DNA from: Pinus tabuliformis
Lineage: Eukaryota > Streptophyta > Pinopsida > Pinales > Pinaceae
Assembly: GCA_031772625.1 (NCBI GenBank)
Contig: CM062814.1
Coordinates: 823,554,757 to 823,618,756, forward strand
DNA length: 64,000 nucleotides
Reading direction: 5' to 3'
The first letter of the stretch is position 1. The number at the start of each line of letters is the position of its first letter. The position numbers and the translations under genes were made by a program. A model generated the notes under the pieces. That model worked only from the letters and a program-made list of their open reading frames with translations, made no database searches and was not told where the DNA came from. Shown piece after piece: positions 21,901 through 33,900 of the stretch.

Positions 21901-24900
21901 TTCATTTATGAACTGTTAATATCACACATCATAATTTTATAAAATTCCTTTCCAGAATTTTCTCAAAATTTCACAGTATTTTCTGAGTTAGAGGTCTTTT
22001 CTTGGCTCATAGTTTTATCAAACATTTCATATGCAAGCTGCTGTAGGTGTAAGTTCGTTTGTCTAGTTTGAATTTACAAGTACAGTGGCACAATTGGAAT
22101 ACCAGGGCTTGAACCCAAACTCAATCAACAGCTGGAATATCACATACCATTGTGCATAACAAAAAAATCACTGATATCTATTAATGCAGCCCATTATCAA
22201 TACATTCCAGTACTGACATATAACTCAGAAATATTGTCGAACACATATATATTTTCCTTGGCTGAGGTAGAGGCTCCTTAATCATTGGTTCAGTTCTCTT
22301 TTTCTGAGCAAGACTTGGCCAGATTTGATCTTGGGAACTTGGCTCTTCATAGTTTTCTCTTCAACATGAAAAGTTGAGATAGAAAATACCAAATAAGACA
22401 ATAAAATCAACTGATAACACTTCTCTACCTCAATGTCTCTTGCAAACCATCTTCTCCCTTGAATCCCAATGGTGAAGTCTGTGTGATTCCACTCGTTGAA
22501 CCAGTGAAGGTGTATACTTTCAGCACCAAAACTAGTGATGGTGGCTAAGGTTTCCCAAACCCTAACCTTCTTCTCCCAAACTATAAAATAGCTCTTTTTC
22601 TTAAGATGCAAGTGAAAGAATGAGGAAAGCCTTTTCACTTTTTCTCTTTTATAAACCTGTGGCCTTTTTTGTCTCCGTTTTACTTTTTTAACTTTTATAG
22701 TCACTTTATAATATTTTCACTTTATAAAATTAAAGTGACTTTTCACTTGCCTAGAAGTGTCATTCTTTTCATCCCTTAGAATTTTATAATCTGTTCCTAA
22801 GTGAATCAAGTCCCCTTACTAAATTTTCCCCGCCTTAGGCTATGGGAACCATGCTAGGCTAGCAGACTCCGTCATACGCTTCCTAAGTGGTCGGGTACAT
22901 TACATCAGTGCAATGACTGAATCACAATCTCATAGAATTGTGTATGGAAAAGGTAAGTTGATTAATTATGCAATAGAATTGGAGCTGTGGCATATGTCCA
23001 TGTTGGAATGCCTGGAGTCTAAGTCACCTATGTCCTGATTTCTCAAGTTTTTTGCTTTGCAGCTATACTTAGCAAACAACAAACAGCTATCCGAGCTCTT
23101 CAACTGGGCAGTAATACATCAGCATGCCCACGAGCAATGTAAGTCATTTTGTTAATTAATTTATTGGTGTTAGCCATACTCTGCAATAAAATTCAATATA
23201 GGATACTGCCTCCTGGTAGTTTATGTTATTACAAAGATCAGCAGTTCACATTCCAACAAGTCAGCAAATGTGAAATGGATGAAAATAAAGTAATATTTAT
23301 GAATGAATTAATACATTTACCATGAACCCAGATGATTTGGAAGTATTTGTGCCCTTCTGGTGGAATTTATATATCCAGCTGGATCAGGTGGTCCCATATA
23401 ATGTGTAATATAAATCTTTTTATTTTGTTTTGGGTCCATTTCCTTGTCTTCTGTCTTGAGCAATGCTGTCTGAACTCTATGCTTCTATTCTCATTTTGAT
23501 ATCCAATTATTGCACATTTTTCTCCTTGTTTGTTTGCGTTTTCACGTTTTCAACTTATTTGTACTTCTAAGCATTTTTGACAGACAAGCTTGTGATGCAC
23601 AAATATTACTACCTCTGTATCTTTGTTTCATTTTTTAGCATTACTCCATTTTAGTTGGATTTTCTAGTGTTTAGCAACCTGCAACCTCCCGTATGTTCTT
23701 CTTATTGGCAAATTCTAAATTAAATTTACACCTATAAGATGAATGCATTTCCTTTTCACATTTTTTTGGCAGGAAAACTTGATTTCCTTAAACAAGCCTT
23801 ATCAGGAGGCAGATATGAAGTAACACAAAATATTATTTTTGGAGAACAGGCTTCTATGCGAAGTTTTCATACTGAAATGACCGTTCTTTATCTTGACCCG
23901 TATTAATCAGGATATAGCTTCCTTGCTTGTTATTGGTAATAATAAATATATAACAATTTCTCTGATTGAGTTTATTTGGTATATCCTTGTTTAATGTTCC
24001 CCTTACATAAAAAAGGTAAGTTAAGATTTGTGACTTCTAGTAATGACTATTTAAAGAATACAGATCCTCTGAATAAATAAATCTGAGTAACAGAAACAGT
24101 GAAGCACAAAAGAAAAATCCAGATTGCCAGGTCATGTTATTCAAGCCTAAGAGCTTAGAAGATTGAAGATCTCTTCCTCATCATTAATGCATATCACTGC
24201 TGATTTCACCTAAAGTGTTCATAGGATTTCATTGAGCATATCCTGTATGAAAGTATGAATTTTTTTCTTCTTGAGGCAGGATGCTTTTAACATCTTACAA
24301 TTTGGTGCAGACCATTCGGCAAACTGGCCTTGTTCTCTGCCATCTTGCACAGTGCTTCGTTCATTTAGTCTTCTGATTCATTCGAGCTTAGCTTGACTCC
24401 ATGATTTTCTAGCTCCAGCCTCCAAGATGGTCTTCCAATCTTTCTTGCCTTTCCTTGAATCATATATTCTGTTCTTTGTGCCCTCCGAACAGCCTTGTTC
24501 TTGCTATCTTTGTAGTGACTTTAAATCTTGGTGTTCTTCTCCAAATCTGTGAACAGGTATTTCACATCCTGACACCGTTCAGACATTACGGCCCTGAATA
24601 AGATTATCGGTAGGGACAGAAGTTGCATTATGCATCTTAAAACACTTTCATTCTTAACTAATAAATTAAAAATTCCTGCATACTGGACTCATTATTTAAT
24701 CAACTAAAATCTTAATCTTTAAACTTTTAAAGTTTATATGATATATTTTGTTATAATATAATAATATAACTATGCTATATAAATTATTATAATAGAATCT
24801 ATTTTCATAGTTGTAAATGAGCACGTAGTCAAATAAGAAATCCTTTGCAAAATCACTGAATTCGAGGAATTTAAAAATTTAAATATAATTAATATTGCGA

Positions 24901-27900
24901 TATTTATCAATAGTAACTTTTTTCAAATGCTAGTGTGTTGCAACCAACTTGTCACACTTGGATTCAATGAGCCATTTGGCATAGAGTCAACTCTGACTGT
25001 ACCCCGATTCGACGTAGGGTGTCTCAGAAAATTTAAAATACATATACAAAATTTAATTTAAAATTTATATATATCCATGCAGAACACTGGAAACATGAAC
25101 AACTAGACACTAGATATGCAAGTTTGCTGATAACTGTTCCATGTAATGATGCAAATAGGTGAAATCACTCTAGAGTCTAGAGTCTTTCTGATAGACTGGG
25201 ACATAATGGGCGACTCCAATCTGAATGGGTACAAAAATCTGCAAATGCCTCTTCAATCTGCTTGCCAATGCATAGACAACTAGGTTGCATGAAACTCGGA
25301 AACAGGTGTGGGTTTCAGAAATGGGAAGGCCGTGAAAACATATCTCCAAACTGGATGTTGGGGGAAACACAGTAATTAAAAATACGCTACATATATATTA
25401 ATTTTATTTTCTCTTCCATCAAATATTACGTTATCTTGCAAGAAATTAAGAATGTACATATAACACTTTATAAGGAAACCCACAGATGAACATTAACCAT
25501 TAGGCAAATCCAAAGCCAGCCATTATAGATGAGGCTGCACATGCAAAGCCAGGTGCCGAAGCCTAGTAAGTACCCATCTCATGATCATCTTCCCCTTCAT
25601 CATCAAAAATCTCACAAGATGTCCATTTGGAATTTAGATCATGGATTGGCAGAGGAGGTTCATGAAACATGGAAACATGTATGGGTTTCAGAAATGGGAA
25701 TGCTATGGGAACATGATCCCCAAACAGGTGTGTAAAAAATACACATATATTAAATTTTTTTAGGTAAAATAATACGTTATCTTGCAAGAAATTAAGAATG
25801 ATACACAATAATTAATAAGGAAACCCATAGATGAGCATTAATCATTCAGCAAATCCAAAGCCAGCCATTATAGATGAGGCTGCCCATCCAAAACCATGTG
25901 CCAAAGCCTAATAAATATCCATCTCATGATCATCTTCCCCTTCGTCATAAAAAATATCACAAGATGTCCATTCGGAATTTAAATCATGGATTGGTACAGG
26001 AGGTTCCAATTCCAGATCCGCCTTCATCACCATCAAGATTAAGAGTAGGAAGAGAGGGTTTCAAGTCCAAGGATTCACTGTCCACATCCTAGTTTTCATA
26101 GTTTTAAAAAACGGCCGTTTCGAAACGGAAACGGCTGAGTTGGTCCGTTCCATTGCCCTCCAGAGTGACTCGGTACAAAAAACGGCTCGGTTGGCTGACT
26201 CGGCCAACTCGGTCGTTTCCTATACTGACTCGGCCGAGTCACAAACAGTGGCCTGTAACCCACTAAAACAGCGATTTAACATTATTTTAATGAAATTTTA
26301 AGGGGTTTGCTGATTGGTTTGGACTTCAAGGTGTTTTATGAGTTAGTTAAATGTTATTTGGGGTCCATTTCCCCCTCCCAAACCCATTTAACACACTCAA
26401 ATGCTCTCTACTATTGATATGTTATTCAAATTTCATGGTAATGTTAAATTCTTAAAGTAAAAGTGACATTCTCCTTAATCTTCATTTTCATCCTTTTAAA
26501 TTTTTAACATTACCATGAAATGACTTAGGGTGTTTGAGAGTGGTTTCGGCCTCATTGGATTTCATATGGAGAAAGTAGAATTTTAGATTTCATTCAAAAT
26601 CCAGCAGACTTATCAGTTTTTTAGGATTTCAGGATTGGAGGATTGCAATGTTTCCATTGAATTTTGTCATGTATTAGGGTATGGAACTTGTATTTAATCA
26701 AGAGCACCAATCCCTCTATGTACCTTGATGTTAGTGACATTGGTTGTCGAACTCCTCTGGGATTCTCTCCCAAACCAGGTGCTTCTGAAAATGTCGCTCT
26801 CGCTCCTGTTTTCGCTCCTGCTCCCAAGTAACACAAAGAAGAGAAACCGTTTGGATAAAAAACGGTTAAATGATCTAGTTTATGTCCAATACAACCTCCG
26901 GCTCAGACAAAACCATTTGCTGAACAAAAGACCTGATTCAGATCCCATTGTGTTGGAAGACATTGATCCCATAGTTTTTAAAACCGTTTTGAAAAACCGG
27001 TAACTGGTCAAACCGGCCGGTTAGATAGCTGGCCGGTCCGAACCGGCCAAAAAACCCGGTCCAACCTTGCATTTCGCCATATTTGAGGCACGCCCAGTGA
27101 AACATGCAAAAAGGTGGATTTTGACTGTGGTTTAGGGGTTTTGGGGCGGGAAGTAAAGGTGTTTTCCCTCCAAAAGGCTATATAAATGAATGTAAGGGTA
27201 TATAAATGAATGTAGGCTGTTTGAAAATAGAACCAGCCCAAAACACCATAGAACCAAGAAATTTTAGCTGTGATTGTTGGCTTAAACAGAAAGAAAGATA
27301 TGGTGCACCTTAGAAGAGCAGCAAAAGAATACTTGTAGATTCCACCAGTACCCATAACTGTATAGACATCAACTAAGCTAAGCAACTGAACCTAATTGTG
27401 TACCCCACTCCATAGTTAAAATCATTGATCGATAAAAGGTCAAGACAGTAAAAAGATTCCATAAAGTCATGGTTCAAATACAAGAATTGGAACATTTAAC
27501 ACAACTCTATGCTCTTCAGCTCAATGAGATGGGTAGGGTACTAGGTGTTGAATAGTTGATGCAGTGGGGTGCTTATAACATTAACCTTGAAGAATAGTTC
27601 AAGTAATTTAACTGGAAAAGACAACATTATGAACTATATGGGTTGAAAGTTCCCATCACAAATGATCTACAACTAATAGAAAGGGGGCAAGAAACACAGA
27701 CAAACATATAACCACAAAGAAAGTATGTTACCATGGATTATCAAGGTTTCACATTGAATAACTAGGCCAAAAGACTTTAGAATATGATGTGCACACTGCA
27801 AAGGAACCTCACCATCACTCAAATCAAGAACTGAGTCAAACTCCCACAACCAAATAAAGATGATGCTACCAAGAAAGCATGCTCAGCAAGAGAAAATCTC

Positions 27901-30900
27901 ATTTACTATGCTTTGAGAACAAAACATTCTTAAGAGGGTGGCAATGTAGTAGGAACAGTACTAATTATGCCAATGAAAGGTCAAAGGCCACACACCTCGT
28001 GACCAATCACTGTATATCTATACACAGTCAAGAGGCCCAATGTTGATATCATTCTTAATAAATTCTTATCAATCAATCATTATCTAGTATTTTAATTTAC
28101 AATTGCAGATATACTCTATCAATCTTAGTAATAAACATGGACTATTTATTCCAGTCTCCATCCATGAGGTGGTTATGGGACCCCACATCAGTGCTTACAG
28201 CAACCTTAGTCACCTAAACTAATTTAAAATAATGGTCAGCTCTTAAACCATAGCAATACAAGTAATGACGGTGCAAAAAGGCGGATTTTGACTGTGGTTT
28301 AGGGGTTTTGGGGGGGAAGTAAAGGTGTTTTGATATATTCACCTTTACATGGTATATAAATGAGCAAACTTTGCATATTTTGTCTCTATTGGCTTGGAAT
28401 CATGGTTTTACATCTTAAAAATAGTTTTGTTTCATTAAAAATTAATTATTTAATGTATTTTTTTAAAACCGGTTCGTTTAGACCAAACCAGTCCCGGTTA
28501 GACCGGTTCCGGTCGGTAAACCGGTTCATTAGGTGGACCGGTCCGGTCACCGGTTCCGGTTTTAAAAACATTGATTGATCCAACATCAGATTAGGTAGTG
28601 GAGAGTCGTCCAACAGAGTTTGATCCTGATGAGGATCTTGATTTAGATTTAGATATCGAGACATCAGTTGAACTTGAACATGCTGTTCAGTTGAATGCAG
28701 ATCCTAATCCACCAGCCTCAGTCTCACAACCAACAAGGACTCTAGTTGTAGGTGCTTCCTCTGCTCAGCCATGACAGAAGCGCAGCCGCATATCTACTCT
28801 ATCTCAGCGTGCATCTGCTGTAGTTGCACAACCTACTAGTGGTACCACTTCTACAGCTGCAGTTGGAGATGATGATGATGAGGAGGAGCCATGGGGCCCC
28901 CTGTCTGACTCTGATGATGATCCAGAGATTGATCGACATGATCTTGGCTCCTCTGGCAGTAGCTACTAGCCAGTAGCTGTAGTACTAGTACTGGAGTCTG
29001 GTCACAGTTTACTTTTGTTGTAGAGGCCATTTCTAGCCTTCTTGGTTATGTGTTTTTTGTTTTGAGTCTTTAATCATGTATGACAGTTGACTATGTATTG
29101 CCATTGGGTACCATTTTGATATAATGGATTGGTTCATGAGCCTACTTTGATCATATGTTGTCTTCCATCTATATTATAATGCTGTGTGTTTGGAAACATG
29201 AATGAAAATCTTTAAAATTATGTTTAAAATCTTTAAAATTATGTTTTTTTAAAAAAAAATAAATATTTAATGTATTTTTTACAACGACCGAGTCATTGAA
29301 ATCGAGCCGGCCGAGTCATTACCGTTTCGGAGTCAGAGTCGGAGTCGATCCTCGGCCGAGTTGGATTCGGAGTCGGAGTTTTAAAACTATGGTCTTTATG
29401 AGGCCCACTTGTATATTTTTTTAGAACCCTATGAGATAGTAGTGGTAGGTTCGAATGCACATAGACAAGATCCTTGGCCTTTTGTGATCCCAACTTGTTG
29501 CATTTTACAGAATGAATGAAACCACAAGAGGCAAAGGTTTGCAAATGTACAGTGTCTTCCTCATGACAAGTTCACCTTTTAGTTGTTTTGCTGGTTCTTC
29601 TCTCCTCTTAACTTGATATATCTGCAAAATCACCCAATCCAGTAACAAAAGTAGCAAATTCTTCCCTTGCCTTGGTTTTCTTAGAAATTACAATCAACCT
29701 TTGTAAGGAATTCTTCACTCCATTGGCCATATCCCTATCTTTATGTGGGGCCTTCCTCTTCCCATTGCTTTCAACAATGAGATTATCATCATAAAGTGTC
29801 AGATTCAAGGCATCTGCCAACGTGTGCAGTGGAGTGTTTAAAATGTTCCACGTCTGAACAATGCTGGGCCTAGCAACCTATACAAAATCATAATCAATGA
29901 AATAAAGAGAGGAACCCTCTGAAATAATTCCCACTGTTTTCTTAACTATGGTATCCATGGCATCATAAGCCTTTCCAACGAAAGGTTTCTCTATGTCTGT
30001 GTGTCAAAGAAACTCAACCAAATGATGTGAAGTTGAGTAATCAACCAACACTCTACACACCATACTTCCCTGTTCAAAATTTGACTGTCTCCACTGAGCA
30101 TAAAGATTATTCACTGCTATAGTCACTGATGAAGATTTAACCTCAACAAGGAGGCACAACATGATGAAGTTTGAGGCATATCTTGTCTGAACAACTCAAC
30201 AATTCCAATTTGGAGTATTCTCAAAACATTGCTTGAGATTGGTGGTGGTTAGTGATGAATTTTATGATTTCCCTAGCCTGTCATGTGAGTTCCTTATTTT
30301 TTGGAAGTTTAAAACTCTCCTCGAAAATCAGATTTAAATTATGGACAATGCAAGAAGTTCAAACGGAGTGATTATATTTACCTTCAACTTTGCAAACCAG
30401 TGCATCTGTGACAACTTGCACCACATTGTTTGGGCATATTTGAGCATTGAATACCATTTTTTTTATCTCACTTGAACAATCTTCTGATTTCGAAAAATTT
30501 GCTCTTTTTGGTGATGAAGTAATGACATTTATCAATGGCGCATGTCTTGTATCTATCCATCCATGTCCATCCATTTGAGATAATAGAAACCCTCCAGCTA
30601 ATTTATGAGCTACGAATTGGTCTTAATACATCTTCAAAAAGCTGCCTCTCTCTCTTGAGCAAAAATATTTGGAACTTTTCAGTGGCCTCGTTACAAAAAA
30701 ATCTAGTGGCCTCGTATAATGTAGAGTTCTGACCATCAAGGGGCTAGTTTTTTGCTCTGAAGAAAGCTACCTACTGTAGCCACAATAGTTCCTGGTTGGC
30801 TCTTCTCCAATCCGAGGGGGGTTCTGTAAAAATTATAATTGCTAAGGCTATAAAGTGGAGGGACAAGGTGATTTAGTGAAGAGTGAATCTAAGCAAAACA

Positions 30901-33900
30901 TATGGTAGTAGTATAATGGATAATGAAGTGTTGTGAGAAAGGAGTATGCAAGTATAAACCCCAAGACCAAGTGCCAATCCATATATGGGCTAAATGGAGT
31001 CAAAGTGGTATGAATCCATGAGTGCGAGTGCTTGAATATGTAAGATTAGTAAGGGCTGCTATGCATGTCACAAATCAGCTTTTACTACTTGATATTATGC
31101 AGAAAATTAACCTTTGGGAGCTAAGATTGCTACTCTAAAACAATGTTATGAAGGTGGTGCTATGTTATTCCTACCAATAATCTAGTTGTTAGATCCAAAT
31201 TTAATATAACAGCAATGGATATAAGTCTATAAGAGAGATGAAGGCCTCACTCTACATTATCCAAATGACACATGGTTCATTACAAGGCCTTCATAAAAAT
31301 GCTTCAAGGATCTACTACAAAAAATGAACATATGAGGAAGATTGCACACATAGAAGTATTCAGAATAGATAGATGCAATACTTACAATCTTGCATTAAGC
31401 TTACCAAAAAGTACATTGTAGTGCAAATGGAGAATTCCTAATCCTGAAAATCTCAACAATCATATGAGGGAGAGAGAAAACCCTTATATAGGTTTGAGCT
31501 CAACTACTTTTACAATAAAAAACAATTGCTTTCCTAGATCCATTAGTTCTCCAAGGAATACAATAAAATATTACATTTCTATCTTCCTCAACAAACTGAT
31601 CAAAATTAAAATTGAGTTGTTGGTATCCACTTTCTTCTCCTAGGAGAAACAATAAAATAATCATTCTCTTCTCTAAGGGAAATGGTATCATAAATCCAAC
31701 TCTAACTAATTCTGACATGTTAAACAATAAAAAAAAAAGAGGTGTTTTGGTAACTAACTCAAAGTATTTGACCATGTCCACGAACCAAGCTTCAAGGAGA
31801 TCGATCCACCCATGCTCAAGCTACCGCAATGACCCACTAGACAATCTTCTCCATGAAACAGTTAGGTGACAAAAAGGTGTCACAGAGTCACACTATCTTG
31901 CTGATTAATGACCCACGACTTCATAAAACTGGCTGCATCTTTTCCATACATCGTGGGATGTCTACATCATCAAATGGAAGATGGAGCAATAAAGAGGGAC
32001 AAATATCTTTAAGTTCCACTTCCATGATGGCCTTAATTCACAAATAGGTGAACGCAGCTGAAGTCATGTGCACAGTCAACGTGGTTCTAGAATGGGATCT
32101 CATAATTTATGTGTATCGTGCCCCCTCAATACAAGCTTATTAATCAGATGTAAGCTTGGCTCAAAAAGCGGTTACTTATAAAAGTACGAATACATATTAT
32201 ACTTGGCTAAATCAACTGTCCATATGGGTTCCAGTTTTATTAAGTTTATGTCATCTCCTTTCCAAGAGAACCCACGATTTTATACGAAATGTGACGGAGG
32301 AGGTGAACCCAGAATAAAATATATTATCCTTGCCTCTACGTATGTGCCATTATCGAAGCACATGGGTAAAACATTATGTATGGTTGAGCATTACATGAAG
32401 GGACGACTTGCACCAACGAAAATGTGGTTTGAATTGTCAAAAGGGGGTTGCCTTCATTGAAATGATAATAGACAACCTCGACATATGTACTCACCATGGT
32501 CTAAAGTAATAGTTCATAAGGAAGTTGGTACATGAGGTAGAAGGGGATGGCCCCATCAGATAATAAAACACTATAAAATGTCTCCACACGTGTCATTAAC
32601 GCAGTCTTGGTCCAATCAAGATATGGTCTATAAGTTGCAGAAGGGGGTGGTTCCATTAAAATAATAATATATTTTCCACATGTGCTAATCAGTATACCTC
32701 AAAGGTTTTGTACCATAAAAATGGATGCGGTATTTCCTAGTAAAGCCAATGTCATAATAAAATGGGCGCATGTGTTACACCTTTCCTGGTGACAAACACG
32801 GTCATACAACATTATCATATAAAGGTCACTAGGAAACCCCAACAATCATAAAACATATATCTCCTAACACCACTACCATCTAACCCTTGGTGGGGCTAGA
32901 AGTATCTATATCCAAGATAAGCATACCATAATGAGATAGCTTGCTGCACAACCATCAACTATGCAATCAAGAGGTGAACAACAAGGCAAGCGCATGCGAG
33001 AAGACCTCCAGGGAACAAACACAATCTCCATCCAACCAAAGAGAAGTGAGACGGCCCCAACCAAAGATCTTTATCAAATGATATAATGCTATGCAAAGAA
33101 GTGTCTCCATGAAGATGAATCCCCCTAAGTTGATCCGAAAGCTCTAGGGAACCAGCGTTAAATCTCTATACAATGTGTTGAAATACCATGTGGAACCTCA
33201 TAGAATAGGAGGTGTAACAGGCCCTTGAAACTTTGATGGGCTTCATTGATTGTCCTCACCAATCTTGCCAATAGGGAGACTAAACCATATCAAAAACGTA
33301 TCTCACAAGCATAGATAGCTCTCCCCACTTTTGTCTTAATCTTTTCTCTCCCATTGAGCATTTTTACCAATCTGGATCCTTGAGCTGTGAATGGAACCTT
33401 TGATGACTCTTCTTGAAATAGTGCTGCTGTCCTCTTGCTTGCTTAGTTCATAGTTCTTGGCTCCTTGCGAACAGACAGGTTGCTACCACCAGCAAGTCTC
33501 TTCATTCTTTCAACTTTTGGGCATTCATTAGTCTCTTTTTCATTTCTAGCCCTCACCACAAGGTCGGATGTATGTTTACAAAACTCAACACCTTGAGCTC
33601 TTGAAGGTCTTGTCTATTTTGCATAGACTATACCTTCATTCACATGAACCACCCGACGGGACTTTTTGAGTCTAAGTACGTACTACTGAAGAGGATAGTA
33701 TTCATCATGCTTGCTTGTTCTAGGGGGTCTGTGGATGAGAACAGTATCTTGAGAAGCCATGGATGCTGCACCAGAAAAGGAAAAGAAATCCCCGTAAGGT
33801 ACATGAAAAACACCAATTTATGAAGGCATGTAAAGAAAGCAGCTTACCAAAGAAATCACTGACCACACCCGCTGCCTTGCTGTCTTCATTTGTCCTCTTG

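Larger units (their letters stand above)
26097..29391 (+). mobile_element. hAT element (outer of two nested), degenerate
   Basis: Termini CATAGTTTTAAAA at 26097 and the inverted TTTTAAAACTATG ending at 29391. Both subterminal regions carry gactcggccgagt-type palindromes (26160-26250 and 29285-29370). The element contains the 3' part of a hAT transposase on the + strand, interrupted by a second hAT element. The interior is T-rich. An 8-bp target duplication is not evident (ctagtttt against gtctttat). It sits inside another hAT transposase pseudogene of opposite strand. Confidence 0.65.

Noticed and set aside
22282..22704. 140-codon basic frame on the - strand
   Set aside because: No motif, no homologue remembered and no splice or promoter context; length is compatible with chance in AT-rich DNA.
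26089..29399. 8-bp target duplication of the outer hAT element
   Set aside because: ctagtttt and gtctttat agree at only four of eight positions, so no TSD is claimed.
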